Notes: generated by a model from the letters alone, not told the origin. 64,000 nucleotides of DNA from Exobacillus caeni (GCF_005747095.1 NZ_SWLG01000005.1:248001-312000), one strand, 5' to 3'. Shown: positions 7,973 through 17,036, counted from the stretch's first letter. Program-made: numbers and translations.

Positions 7973-8137
7973 TCATATCTCTTTTATATAAAGAATTATT
8001 TCATAGAGTTCAGCAATTAGAGTATCATGATGCAAAGGCAAAAAAGGACCGAATTGTTCAGTTGCTCCTACAGAAATGACGACAGTATCGATATTACTAT
8101 CCCTGAGTTCAGCAGTCGTATTTGTATAATCCATCAT
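7973..8137 (-). pseudogene. N-terminal remnant of a creatininase family amidohydrolase
   Basis: A 54-codon ORF with a good SD (GGAAGAAGGAAA) encodes MMDYTNTTAELRDSNIDTVV, then ISVGATEQFGPFLPLHHDTL. This matches the start of creatininase/MftE-type proteins (PVGSxEQHGPHLPLxxD). Intact members exceed 230 residues and use the EQHG histidine for metal binding; here that position is Phe and the rest is absent. I see no continuation in neighbouring frames. A small surviving gene is possible but unlikely. Confidence 0.6.
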
Positions 8138-8309
8138 CTTTCATTTCCTTCTTCCTTTAGTTTGAATAACAATATAAATGAATTTTTGGTAAGATAAGTT
8201 TAGCATAAGGAAAACCTTGAAATCTCATAAACTTTTGATTAACTTAAAACTATAAGAGATACTAAAGCTTTACTGTGCCATTGCTTTTGATAGAGGAAGG
8301 AGTCTGGGT

Positions 8310-8750
8310 GTGTTAAAGAAATCAATCATAACTCTGGGAGGAATCCTTATGGTTCTTATGATGTCCGGATGCGGCAGCAACGGATCTAATAATACGGAAG
8401 ATACCAGCGGGAATACTGTTGCAGAAGAAGTACCCTATGAAGAAGTAAGCCTTGAAGAAGTGCCAGAAAACGTTGCCGCTTCGGTCAGATCGAAGACATT
8501 TGAGGAATCAACGTTTACGGTTCCGGACGGGGATAGCCTTTATATTATTGTAACACGGGGCGAGATGCCAACAGGGGGATACAGTGTAGCGTTCACCAGC
8601 CTGGAAAAAAAGGGAAAAGAACTGTTTGCCCAATATAAGTACAAGAATCCAGGAAAAGATGACATGGTAACACAGGTAATCTCAAAACCTGTTGCGATTA
8701 TTAAAATCGATAAGACGAATGCCAGAGTGAATTTTAAGCAAGTGAAATAG
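8310..8750 (+). CDS. Lipoprotein with PrcB C-terminal-type domain
   Basis: GTG start with SD GGAAGGAG (8295-8302). Signal peptide and lipobox (LMMSGC) are followed by an acidic linker. Residues about 65-145 hold a domain like the PrcB C-terminal domain (YIIVTRGEMPTGGYSVAF; TGGY is its hallmark). That domain occurs in protease-associated surface proteins. 146 residues; monocistronic with its own terminator. Partner and role unknown. Confidence 0.75.
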   Translation: MLKKSIITLGGILMVLMMSGCGSNGSNNTEDTSGNTVAEEVPYEEVSLEEVPENVAASVRSKTFEESTFTVPDGDSLYIIVTRGEMPTGGYSVAFTSLEKKGKELFAQYKYKNPGKDDMVTQVISKPVAIIKIDKTNARVNFKQVK

Positions 8751-8784
8751 TCCAAGCTCCTATCACGGGAGCTTGGATTTTTTT
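8751..8784 (+). terminator. Terminator after the PrcB-domain lipoprotein
   Basis: Stem CCAAGCTCC/GGAGCTTGG followed by a run of seven T residues. Confidence 0.9.
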
Positions 8785-8894
8785 ATCCTATAACGCTAAT
8801 TTGAACTTGTAAGGTAAATGGATTATAAGGAAAAAATTCTCTATTACTATGATAAACTGATACTAATGAGCCTTTTTGAGAAGGGGGAAGAGAA

Positions 8895-9671
8895 ATGATT
8901 GTGTATGAGAGGGAAGATGACTTTGTAATGACGAAACAGCACGACCATGCATTGCTGTCAGGGGAAATTGCTGCTGACTGGGATTCAAAATGGTTCCTGG
9001 CACCTTCTGAGCGAAAGAGTGTAGAATATGGAATTAAACAGCATGACCGTGGTTGGATCGGTCTGGATGACATACCCTTTTGGAATGATAAACATCATGC
9101 GCCATATTCTTTTATGGACTTTCCCCTGTTACCGAAACTAACATTCTACAAAAAAGGAATAGATGAGGTTCAAGAAGAGGACGTTTATGCCGCATTGCTA
9201 TGCAGCATGCATTATATTTCATTCTTTAATGGAGTAAAAAATAAGCATGCGATTGAATTTGTAAAGGAAGAAAAGAAACGACAATCATGGATCAAAAGTA
9301 ACCTTCAAATAAATAGCCTGAAAGAAGACTTTCTAACATTCCATTTTCAGCTGTTGCAATTTTGTGATGATCTGTCGTTATACATTTGCTTTCAGGAGCC
9401 GGGCGTCGGTAAGAAAGATGAATTAACATGGTATAAAGACGGATTTCCCCAGTCTTTCTTTTTCCTTAAAAACAATGAGCGGATTAAAGCTACCTGGTTA
9501 AATGAATCAAAAATCCGCCTGGATCCATTCCCTTTACAACAGGAAATAACAGTCAGTGTTCCACTTCGAGTAGTGCCGAAGGAAAAAATCAAAGAAATGG
9601 GCATCGCGGCAGCATTTTCACAAACACCGATACAAACCCGTACTGTTTTACTTTCGGCAAGTGAACAATAA
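8895..9671 (+). CDS. DUF3891 family protein
   Basis: A 258-residue soluble protein with DUF3891 features: MTKQHDHALLSGEIAADW near the N-terminus, IKQHDRGWIGLDD and LCSMHYISFF. The regularly spaced His/Asp residues (QHDHALLSG, HDRGW, SMHY) suggest a metal-binding, HD-like helical fold. The biochemical function of the family is not known. ATG with GGGGGAAGAG SD; own terminator. Confidence 0.8.
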   Translation: MIVYEREDDFVMTKQHDHALLSGEIAADWDSKWFLAPSERKSVEYGIKQHDRGWIGLDDIPFWNDKHHAPYSFMDFPLLPKLTFYKKGIDEVQEEDVYAALLCSMHYISFFNGVKNKHAIEFVKEEKKRQSWIKSNLQINSLKEDFLTFHFQLLQFCDDLSLYICFQEPGVGKKDELTWYKDGFPQSFFFLKNNERIKATWLNESKIRLDPFPLQQEITVSVPLRVVPKEKIKEMGIAAAFSQTPIQTRTVLLSASEQ

Positions 9672-9682
9672 AACTCTTGCGT

Positions 9683-9725
9683 AAAAAGAAGAAGAGGCTG
9701 TCAATTGAGCCTCTTCTTCTTTTTA
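9683..9725. terminator. Terminator after the DUF3891 gene
   Basis: Long stem AAGAAGAGGCT/AGCCTCTTCTT with T-tract; the upstream A-rich side may also serve the minus strand. Confidence 0.85.
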
Positions 9726-9818
9726 CCCTGCAATCAATCCCTTCAAAAAAGAATGCTAGTCTGGGCACAGGCAATAAAAAAAGCAAAAAAAGCAGTCTTA
9801 AAAATTGACCGCCAAAAC

Positions 9819-10229
9819 TCATTTCTCACGATGCTTTTTCCAATCTCCCGACTCAACCTTTACTCCAATAGGAAGCTGGTTGTTCCAGTAATATGTCCAC
9901 GCTGTCACACGTTCTGGTCCGGAGGTTTCCACCTCCACCTTTTCCCGGATGTAAAGACTGTTCTCGGGGTTATTACAATCGTAATCTTCAAGCTGATCCA
10001 GCATTTTTAAAACCTGATTATAATGGCCCTCTGCTGGATAGACAACCTCTCCGATGACAATTCCTTTCCCTTTTACCAGACATGGATAGTATTCATCTTT
10101 CACTTCATATAAAGTGCCTTTTATCTCTGCGGGAATTTCTTTATCTATTTTGCCTTTGAGATATGCATCGTGGTTCTCAAAGCTTTTTCGTAACGATCCA
10201 TAGATGAAAAATGGTATTCTGTCTGACAA
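9819..10229 (-). CDS. Gamma-glutamylcyclotransferase family (AIG2-like) protein
   Basis: 136 residues with the N-terminal FIYGSLR signature of the GGCT/AIG2 fold (residues 8-14), then KGTLYEVKDEYYPCLVKGKGIVIGEVV and a C-terminal AWTYYWNNQLP. The YGSL loop binds the gamma-glutamyl group in characterised enzymes. Substrate here unknown. It lies 32 bp downstream of the histidine kinase and may share its transcript. Confidence 0.85.
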   Translation of the reverse strand: MSDRIPFFIYGSLRKSFENHDAYLKGKIDKEIPAEIKGTLYEVKDEYYPCLVKGKGIVIGEVVYPAEGHYNQVLKMLDQLEDYDCNNPENSLYIREKVEVETSGPERVTAWTYYWNNQLPIGVKVESGDWKKHREK

Positions 10230-10261
10230 TATGAATCACTTCTCCTAATCTTTTCCTAACT

Positions 10262-12535
10262 TTAACTGATAACTACAGGAATAGATACTTTTACTATCGT
10301 CCCTTTGTTTTCTCTGCTAGTAATGTGAAGTTCACCCTGATGGTTTTCAATAATTTTTTTGCAAATCATCAGGCCCAGTCCATTCCCTTTATCTTTTGTC
10401 GTATAGAAAGGTTTGCCTATGCTTTTTAGCTGATGCTCGGGAATTCCTTTTCCTGTGTCTGTGATCTGAATAGTAAGATTTCGGCCAACAGTGTTAAAAC
10501 GAATCAATATACTGCCGCCACCAGGCATCGCTTCAATCGCATTTTTGAGCAGATTTAGCAACACTTGCTTAATCTGACTTTTATCACAATACACACCTGG
10601 CAGTTTTTCTGGCACATCGGTTCTTATTGTTACATTGTTTATAATCGCCTGTGTTTCAACAATAGCCAGTACATGCTTTAAAAGTTCATGCATGTCGGCG
10701 TTTTCCCGCTGAAGTTCCTGTGGTTTAGATAATACCATAAATTCGTTCACAATATGATTGATACGGTCCAATTCGGAAAGCATGATATCAACAAATTCTT
10801 TGTCCCCCTTGTTCCGGATTCGAGAGCGGAGGATCTGGGCAAACCCCTTCAAGGAAGTGAGCGGATTTCGGATTTCATGGGCAACTCCTGCTGCCAGCTC
10901 TCCAATTACTGAAAGCTTATCGGTAGTGCGAAGTAATTCCTCCGTTTGTTTTTCTTCTGTTATATCATTTCTTATATAAAAGAATTGATATGGCTCGTTA
11001 TTCTCATCCAAAAAGGGGACAATGGTCGTATACACCCAGAAAATAGATCCATCCTTCGCCCTGTTCTTTAGTTCTCCTCTCCATATTTCACCTTTTTTAA
11101 TCGTTTCATTTAGCTTTTCAAAAAATCCAGGCGGGTGATGGTCACTTCGAAGAAAGGTATGGTCATTTCCAAGCAGCTCGTCTTTATCATACTGGGAAAT
11201 TTCACAAAACTTTTTGTTAACATAGAGGATGTTGCCTTCTTTGTCGGTAACGGAAACAAGCGCAGCCTCATCGATAGCCATTTTTAACTTTTCCAGCTTG
11301 TTAAGAGTATCGTGAAGTGTTTTTTCCGATTTTTTCTGGGCAGTTATATCCCTGGAAACAACCACGAAATTTGAAATTTTGTTGTTTGAATCAAAAACAG
11401 GCATGGCATGGTCTTCAAAAGTAATCCAATGTCCCTCTGCATGCATTCTTCGGCATTCATAATGAATCGCTTCTTTTTTGATAACTGCTTCTTCAAATGC
11501 TTTCCTCAAATTAGTCCTGCTGGCTTCATCCATATCCCTAAAAAAAGAACTTCCCTGGAAAGATTCAGCGGAACATCCAAGAACCCATTGATGGGAAGGA
11601 GAGGCATAACAAACCGTTTTATCAGCAGAGTCCAGCAGGCAAATCAAATCGTTTGTATTTTCTGCGATCAGTTGGTACTTTTCCTGACTGTCTGTAAGTG
11701 CACCCTCCGCATTTCTTTCCTTCGTTAAGTTCTTTACTATCCCAAAAAGCCCCTTTATCTCATTATGAATATAGATAGGAATATTGGTAATTTGTATGTA
11801 TAACTCTTCTTTTTCCATGGTAATCATGGAAGTCTCATATTGGACAACATTGCCTTCGAGCGCAATTTCGAACTGTTTTTTCACTCTGTGAACGTCTTTA
11901 GGAACAATAAAGTCCATATAATTTAAAAACAGTAGTTCTTTCTCCTGATAACCAACTAATTGCTCGCTCGCAGGGTTCATTCCCTTTATTTTTCCTGATA
12001 CGTCCAGTGAAAAAATCGCTTCTGGAAAGTTGAAGTACAGAGAACGCAACCTTTGCTCGCTTTCTTCCACAATCTGTGCATTTTTTCGTTTTCGGGACAT
12101 GTTTACAGCATTACCGAAGACTTCCTTCACATTGTCGCCTTTCAGAACCGGCTTTAGGCTGCTGCAGTAATCAACGCCATTTACAACCCCTTCAAACGAA
12201 ATATCCTTTCCTTCAAAAGCCTGTTGAAAGAGGGAGAGGACCCGTTTCTTCTCATTTTCATTCTGTACTTTTAGATGGTTAACGTTTAGACCGATTAAAT
12301 CTTGTTTTTTTAAGTGAAGGACATCTAGCAAATCCCCTTCAACCATATCTAAAATAATTTCCCCGTTCTTTTTAATCAGTTTATAAACGGCGCCTGGAAA
12401 ATATTGAACGTTTCTTATAATAGAATCATCTTCCATTAACCTGTTCCCATACTGGAAGTCAGCTGCTATAGGAGGCTGTGTTGTCAGCAGTAAACCATTG
12501 CAATTTATGGATTCAGTTACGATTCTTTTGGTCAC
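10262..12535 (-). CDS. Multi-PAS sensor histidine kinase (KinA-E type, orphan)
   Basis: About 757 residues, no transmembrane helix. At least four PAS-like segments precede the transmitter. The HisKA H-box is GELAAGVAHEIRNPL near residue 550, and the HATPase_c domain has N- and G-box features (LLNLLKNAIEAM, DTGKGIP, GNGLGLMICKKI). The GTG at 12535 is the likely start: AAGGAGGGAGG lies 9 nt upstream, while the upstream ATG (12556) overlaps that SD. No response regulator is adjacent. Phosphorelay sporulation kinases have this layout, so Spo0F is a possible partner (inference). Confidence 0.85.
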   Translation of the reverse strand: MTKRIVTESINCNGLLLTTQPPIAADFQYGNRLMEDDSIIRNVQYFPGAVYKLIKKNGEIILDMVEGDLLDVLHLKKQDLIGLNVNHLKVQNENEKKRVLSLFQQAFEGKDISFEGVVNGVDYCSSLKPVLKGDNVKEVFGNAVNMSRKRKNAQIVEESEQRLRSLYFNFPEAIFSLDVSGKIKGMNPASEQLVGYQEKELLFLNYMDFIVPKDVHRVKKQFEIALEGNVVQYETSMITMEKEELYIQITNIPIYIHNEIKGLFGIVKNLTKERNAEGALTDSQEKYQLIAENTNDLICLLDSADKTVCYASPSHQWVLGCSAESFQGSSFFRDMDEASRTNLRKAFEEAVIKKEAIHYECRRMHAEGHWITFEDHAMPVFDSNNKISNFVVVSRDITAQKKSEKTLHDTLNKLEKLKMAIDEAALVSVTDKEGNILYVNKKFCEISQYDKDELLGNDHTFLRSDHHPPGFFEKLNETIKKGEIWRGELKNRAKDGSIFWVYTTIVPFLDENNEPYQFFYIRNDITEEKQTEELLRTTDKLSVIGELAAGVAHEIRNPLTSLKGFAQILRSRIRNKGDKEFVDIMLSELDRINHIVNEFMVLSKPQELQRENADMHELLKHVLAIVETQAIINNVTIRTDVPEKLPGVYCDKSQIKQVLLNLLKNAIEAMPGGGSILIRFNTVGRNLTIQITDTGKGIPEHQLKSIGKPFYTTKDKGNGLGLMICKKIIENHQGELHITSRENKGTIVKVSIPVVIS

Positions 12536-12728
12536 GTCACCCTCCCTCCTTCTCATTACAAAAGATCAGTAATTATAGTACTTTTTTCGCTATTTACCTA
12601 TCTTTTCCTGCAATGTTGTGACAAAAAAACAAAAAATTTCCTTTTATTTTTCATTTTAGGCTAAATTAATTATGTATTTTCTCTTTTTTCACGATACAAT
12701 GAAAAGGATAGAAAAGGGGGGAATTTTT

Positions 12729-13328
12729 ATGAAAAAAATGATGATACTTCCATTTTTGCTTATTGGAATGATCGCAACGTTAGTTGGATGCGGAACAACA
12801 GATGATACCTCAAACACAAATAACGCTTCTAACACTAACTCAGAAGAAGTCCAGGCTGATGATAACGACACAACGGATACAGAACAGCAGCCTGTTGACT
12901 TAAAAGTAAAAAGTGTTACATATATTGGGCAGGTAGATCCACATACGATTGAAGTGAAAACAGAGGATGGTAAGACTGAAAATTACCAACTGAGTGAAGA
13001 AGCTCGCAGCCAAGTTGAATCACTTCAAGAAAACGCTAAATTAGAGATTTCTTATCTCGAAAATGATGAAGGACAGCTTGTAATCGAAAAAATTGAAAAG
13101 ACAGGAGACCAGGCTGCTCAAAGTGACATGATAGAAAGTACTGGAACCTATATTGGCCAGGTAGATCCACACACAGTGGAAATAGAAACAGCTGAAGGCA
13201 ATGAGCGTTTCCAGTTATCTGATGAAGCACGGACCATGGTGGAAGACTTAAATGAAAACGATAACGTTTCGTTTACTTATGAAGAACAGGAAGAAGTTAA
13301 AACTATTTCATCCATTAAAAAGCAATAA
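12729..13328 (+). CDS. Lipoprotein with two tandem copies of a small beta domain
   Basis: The start at 12729 (AAAAGGGGGG SD). Signal peptide, lipobox LVGC, then an acidic Asn/Asp/Thr linker. Two homologous units follow: residues about 60-120 (VTYIGQVDPHTIEVKTEDG...YQLSEEARSQVESL) and 130-195 (GTYIGQVDPHTVEIETAEG...FQLSDEARTMVEDL). The YIGQVDPHT motif is identical in both, pointing to internal duplication. Surface-anchored; function unknown. Confidence 0.75.
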   Translation: MKKMMILPFLLIGMIATLVGCGTTDDTSNTNNASNTNSEEVQADDNDTTDTEQQPVDLKVKSVTYIGQVDPHTIEVKTEDGKTENYQLSEEARSQVESLQENAKLEISYLENDEGQLVIEKIEKTGDQAAQSDMIESTGTYIGQVDPHTVEIETAEGNERFQLSDEARTMVEDLNENDNVSFTYEEQEEVKTISSIKKQ

Positions 13329-13341
13329 CAATACATGAAAC

Positions 13342-13394
13342 GAGGGGTTGACTCATAAGTGCCTGCTACATGGCTTTTGAGTCAACCCCTTGTT
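13342..13394. repeat. Palindromic intergenic element / bidirectional terminator (copy A)
   Basis: Perfect 13-bp arms AGGGGTTGACTCA (13343-13355) and its complement (13378-13390). The interior starts TAAGTGCCTG. The same arm core and interior recur at 17996-18110, so this is a repeat family and not only a terminator. Confidence 0.7.
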
Positions 13395-13434
13395 AATACA
13401 AAGAAAAGAGAAAGCCTTCAAATAGGCTTCCTCA

Positions 13435-13656
13435 CTAAATATCCTCATATGAATTCTTCCATTCTTCTTCTTTCTTTAAAGCGAATGCAATCCAATCATC
13501 AAACCCGTTATAATTCTTTTCCTGACATTCCCGAAAGTTAACAATAGAATCGAATATTTGTTCCTGAATCGACTCCAATAACATTTGCTTTTTTGGATGG
13601 GCTTCAAGCCATCCGAGCAACTCTTTCGGAAGAATTTTATACAAATCAATTTTCAT
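13435..13656 (-). CDS. Hypothetical protein (73 aa)
   Basis: ATG at 13656 with SD AGGAGG (AACAGGAGGAAAG). The sequence starts MKIDLYKILPKELLGWLEAH and is helical, acidic and soluble with Trp-rich segments (FDDWIAFALKKEEEWKNS). No family recognised. Confidence 0.6.
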   Translation of the reverse strand: MKIDLYKILPKELLGWLEAHPKKQMLLESIQEQIFDSIVNFRECQEKNYNGFDDWIAFALKKEEEWKNSYEDI

Positions 13657-13899
13657 TGAACTTTCCTCCTGTTAATCCCCGAATCCCCATTTATCTATGC
13701 AACACAATAGTGTCTTTTGTAATCAAGATAACCATCTTTTCTTAAAAATATAAGAAAGATTTCTTCATATATACTATTTCACCTTATGGAGGATGTCCTA
13801 AACAAAAAAACAGGATTTTATGTGAAAGTTAGTACAACGATACCATGGCTGAAGCTAAAAAAATCCCCCTCCTGGCAGAGGGGAATGGCTATAAGAAAA

Positions 13900-14196
13900 T
13901 TACCGGGTATTTTCACTGGACAGTTGTTCGATCTGCTCAATTACTTTTATCGCTCTAAAATCTCGCTCCTTAATATTATCATGCAAGTCTCTGGCCTTTT
14001 TCATCTGCTCGGTTGTAGGATTAACGCCTTCATAGCCAATGTTTAATAATGTTCTTGCTATGATTCGTTCTATTGTTTCAAACCTTACTTTTTCTCCTTC
14101 AGAGGCAATCTTAACCGCATTGTATTCATGTTCGATCCCTTCATCTGTTGGAAAGTTTTTCGATTGAAGTCGTTCTCCGTTCAAATAGGTTTCCAT
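13900..14196 (-). CDS. Hypothetical protein (98 aa)
   Basis: ATG at 14196 with SD AGGGGGTGG. Begins METYLNGERLQSKNFPTDEG; the rest is helical and charged (RFETIERIIARTLLNIGYEG, EQMKKARDLHDNIKERDFRAI). Soluble, no catalytic motif seen, no family recognised. It lies 60 bp downstream of the HNH gene on the same strand, possibly one transcript. Confidence 0.6.
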   Translation of the reverse strand: METYLNGERLQSKNFPTDEGIEHEYNAVKIASEGEKVRFETIERIIARTLLNIGYEGVNPTTEQMKKARDLHDNIKERDFRAIKVIEQIEQLSSENTR

Positions 14197-14256
14197 TGTG
14201 CCACCCCCTGTTAAGAATCGTATATGTTACATTCCCTTAATAACGGATGGATAATC

Positions 14257-14550
14257 TTATCGCTTTTTCCGATTGGATTTCTTGATCTTTGGGAGAGCTG
14301 ATGCAGGCTGTTTTCTTATCCATCTCAGGAAACTTCTCATTTGGTCATTTTCCTGGAGTGCTTTTATGGTCGATAAGCTCTTAGCAAGTTCTTCATTTGA
14401 AAAGAGTGCATGTATTTGTTTATGGCATGGAATGCATAGTTGTGCTGTTGGAAGAAAAGTTCCTCCTTTTTCTTTTGGGGTTAAATGATGCAATGTTGTT
14501 TTTACACCCTTCCTCAAACAGAGTTCACAGGTTCTCTCTTCAACCTCCAT
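14257..14550 (-). CDS. HNH endonuclease-fold protein
   Basis: 97 residues with a zinc-ribbon HNH layout: CELCLRKG (Cys-x2-Cys), TLHHLTPKEKGG, LCIPCHKQIHALF (Cys-x2-Cys-His). The HH, N/Q and H positions fit the beta-beta-alpha metal finger of HNH nucleases. The tail is basic (KIKKSNRKKR). Small stand-alone HNH proteins of this kind occur widely in Bacillus; cellular role unknown. SD AGGAGG upstream. Confidence 0.75.
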   Translation of the reverse strand: MEVEERTCELCLRKGVKTTLHHLTPKEKGGTFLPTAQLCIPCHKQIHALFSNEELAKSLSTIKALQENDQMRSFLRWIRKQPASALPKIKKSNRKKR

Positions 14551-14678
14551 TTCATAACCTCCTCAAAGCCATGTTATATCGACAAAACATTTCAAATTTC
14601 TAGCCTTTTTCACAAAGGAATTTCGTTCTTTTTCCATAATTATATATAGGATTGCCAAAACAGAAGAAGGTGAAAAGC

Positions 14679-16100
14679 ATGTCTCAGAACTTAATAATTA
14701 CCGATAATCACGAATCACTGTTTCAGTTTCATCCCGATATGATTTTTCTATTTAATAAAAATCTGCGGCTCATAAACGCAAATAAAAAAGCAATAAAGTA
14801 CATGAAGAAACTGGGCGGTTCTGTTTTGCCGATTACCTATATTCATCCTCAGGATAAAAACAAAGCTCAAGCTAACTTTGAAAAAACGATAACAGGTTTA
14901 TCCACAGAAGATGAATATATCATTGTTTCATCAGATGGAAGTCACAAGTTTTTTCATATAGTAAGTATACCTTATTATTCTGCGGATAAAATCAACGGGG
15001 CTTACGTTATTGCCAGAGATGTGACGAACGAAAAACAAAGAGAGAAAATAATTCTGGATGAAAATGAAAAGTTTTGCCTGCTAGCTGAAAATATAAAAGA
15101 AGTCTTCTGGATTGGTTCACCTGATTACACTCGTTGTCTGTATGTTAGTCCAGCATACGAGGAACTGTGGGGATTATCATGTGAAAGCGCCTACGAGAAT
15201 CCTTTAGCTTTTTTAGAGGTTGTACATCCGGAAGATCTACAGGATATTGAGATGCTTATTAAAAGCCGAAATGACGAAAGCTACATGATCGATTTCCGAA
15301 TCATTCTTCCTAACGGAGATGTTCGCTGGGTACGGGATACCGGCTTTCCTGTGAAAAATTCTAAAGGAGAGGGATTCTTTGTTGGTGTCTCCACAGATAT
15401 CACGGAATTAAAAAACCGCGAAGAACTCCTGCAAAAGACGGAGAAATTGTCTATCATTGGCAAACTTGCAGCTGGAGTTGCCCATGAGATCCGCAATCCA
15501 CTCACTGTAATAAATGGTTTGCTTCGCTTGGATCCATCCGGGAACACACGCAGGAGTTACGAGCCGATCATTTATGATGAATTAGACAGGATTGAAACGA
15601 TTCTGAACCAGTTTCTGCTTTTAGCAAAGCCATTTCAAGACGAAACCTTTTCTCTCATCGATATAAATGCTGTACTGATCGATTGTTTATCGTCGCTCGA
15701 AACCGAAATCAATGTCACTAACGTTCAGGTTGATTTTTCCTCTGATTGTGCCGGGGATTTAATTTATGGTAACGAAGAACAGCTTCATCTAGTATTTAAA
15801 AATATTATCAAGAATGCATTAGAAGCAATCGACGGAAAAGGGAATATAGACATTTCACTCGAGTCCACTGAAGACGAGGCTATTATTACAGTTAAAGACA
15901 ATGGGAGAGGCCTTTCAAAAGAGAGATTGTTAGCATTAGGGGAACCTTACTTCTCGAACACAGAAAAAGGAATAGGAATCGGATTAATGGTTTCGTATAA
16001 AGTGATCGAATGCCACCAGGGATCAATATCATTCAGCAGTATAGAGAATGGTGGAACATCGGTTAAAATTAGTCTTCCTCTTAATAGAAGATCATCTTAA
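14679..16100 (+). CDS. PAS sensor histidine kinase (orphan, cytosolic)
   Basis: 473 residues. Two PAS regions (about 10-125 and 135-250; FFVGVSTDITELKNRE closes the second), HisKA with GKLAAGVAHEIRNPL, then HATPase_c (FKNIIKNALEAI, DNGRGLS, IGIGLMVSYKV). No membrane segment. The start at 14679 follows GAAGAAGGTGA; a TTG at 14652 is the alternative. No response regulator nearby, as for the kinase at 10262-12535. Confidence 0.87.
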   Translation: MSQNLIITDNHESLFQFHPDMIFLFNKNLRLINANKKAIKYMKKLGGSVLPITYIHPQDKNKAQANFEKTITGLSTEDEYIIVSSDGSHKFFHIVSIPYYSADKINGAYVIARDVTNEKQREKIILDENEKFCLLAENIKEVFWIGSPDYTRCLYVSPAYEELWGLSCESAYENPLAFLEVVHPEDLQDIEMLIKSRNDESYMIDFRIILPNGDVRWVRDTGFPVKNSKGEGFFVGVSTDITELKNREELLQKTEKLSIIGKLAAGVAHEIRNPLTVINGLLRLDPSGNTRRSYEPIIYDELDRIETILNQFLLLAKPFQDETFSLIDINAVLIDCLSSLETEINVTNVQVDFSSDCAGDLIYGNEEQLHLVFKNIIKNALEAIDGKGNIDISLESTEDEAIITVKDNGRGLSKERLLALGEPYFSNTEKGIGIGLMVSYKVIECHQGSISFSSIENGGTSVKISLPLNRRSS

Positions 16101-16135
16101 AGTAACTACTATAGTGTGGGTAAAGATACTTAGAG

Positions 16136-16165
16136 AAAAAGGCAGGCCCGAGACGCCTGCCTTTT
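16136..16165 (+). terminator. Terminator after the PAS kinase
   Basis: Stem AAAGGCAGGC/GCCTGCCTTT with a 7-nt loop; the A-rich left side also suits the converging gene. Confidence 0.85.
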
Positions 16166-16170
16166 CAATC

Positions 16171-16815
16171 TTATTGATCTTTCCACTCATCGGCACCAAA
16201 ATATCCTTTTGGCTTATTATTTTTGTCGGCAAAACGTTCTTCGTTAAAGGGATTTGCAGTCATAGAATATCCTCGCTCTTCCCAATATCCTGGCTTATCT
16301 TCCTTTAAAAACTCAATTGCAGTAGCCCATTTTGTTCCTTTCCAGAGATAAAAACTCGCAGGAGGAATGAATCTGAGCGGAAAACCGTGTTTTGGTCTAA
16401 TATCTGCCCAGTCCCTTGAGGAATCCCTCCATCGATAAACAAACAAAGCATCATCCCCCATCAAATCTTTAAGCGGGAGATTTGCCGAATAACCATATGG
16501 ATCGTCATTTAGAAAACCATAAACCTTTACAAACTGAACATCTTCATCTAACTCCACTAACTTAACAAAGTCACGAAACGCTATTCCCTCGAAGGTTGTA
16601 TCGAACTTTGACCATGTTGTGACACAATGCATATCAACTGTAGAAACAGTTACCGGAAGATTTCTTACCGTATTATAATCTAAAGTAACTTCCTCTTTAA
16701 CAGCACCGAACAATTTAAAGCTCCAGGTACTCTCGTCATATTTATAAGCATCCCCTTCATGAAGAATCGGCCATTTCTTAGTTTCCAGCTGTCCTGGAGG
16801 CAAAACGTTATTCAT
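16171..16815 (-). CDS. Sulfite-oxidase-like molybdopterin oxidoreductase (YuiH-like)
   Basis: 214 residues, one oxidoreductase molybdopterin-binding domain with no signal peptide and no dimerisation domain, so cytosolic. The molybdenum-ligating cysteine is in VDMHCVTTWSKFD (Cys64). Other family blocks are FVKVYGFLNDDPYGYSANLPL, GFPLRFIPPASFYLWKGTKW and GYWEERGYS. This layout matches YuiH-type proteins, related to MsrP/YedY. An S-box riboswitch lies immediately upstream, tying expression to S-adenosylmethionine level. moaA for cofactor synthesis lies at 29577. Confidence 0.85.
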   Translation of the reverse strand: MNNVLPPGQLETKKWPILHEGDAYKYDESTWSFKLFGAVKEEVTLDYNTVRNLPVTVSTVDMHCVTTWSKFDTTFEGIAFRDFVKLVELDEDVQFVKVYGFLNDDPYGYSANLPLKDLMGDDALFVYRWRDSSRDWADIRPKHGFPLRFIPPASFYLWKGTKWATAIEFLKEDKPGYWEERGYSMTANPFNEERFADKNNKPKGYFGADEWKDQ

Positions 16816-16844
16816 GCAAAAACCACTCCTATGTAATCATAAAA

Positions 16845-17006
16845 AGTAAAAAGCCTTTCAACTCAAATGAGCAGAAAGGCTTTATGTAAGTCCTTCCTCT
16901 CATCTGCCAAAGCTCTGCTTTGTAGGAATTGGCACCTTTTCAAACGGAACGCTTGACGGTTGCCGGGCTTCATAGGGCCTGTCCCTCCACCTCTCTCGAT
17001 AAGAGA
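16845..17006 (-). promoter_or_regulatory. SAM (S-box) riboswitch with intrinsic terminator
   Basis: On the minus strand all S-box hallmarks occur in order: P1 5' arm CTCTTATCGAGAG, AGGTGGAGGGAC, GCCCGGCAACC, AAGGTGCCAATTCC, a P4 hairpin (CAAAGCAGAGCTTTG) and the P1 3' arm GATGAGAG. A terminator stem AAAGCCTTTC/GAAAGGCTTT with a T-tract follows at about 16846-16884. Known S-boxes switch off transcription when SAM is high. The next gene is the sulfite-oxidase-like protein. Confidence 0.93.
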
Positions 17007-17036
17007 TTTTATTTCGTTTTCCGGAATACTGAGAAT

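Noticed and set aside
13786-14046. Plus-strand ORF of 86 codons
   Set aside because: Antisense of the better supported gene at 13900-14196, with no SD.
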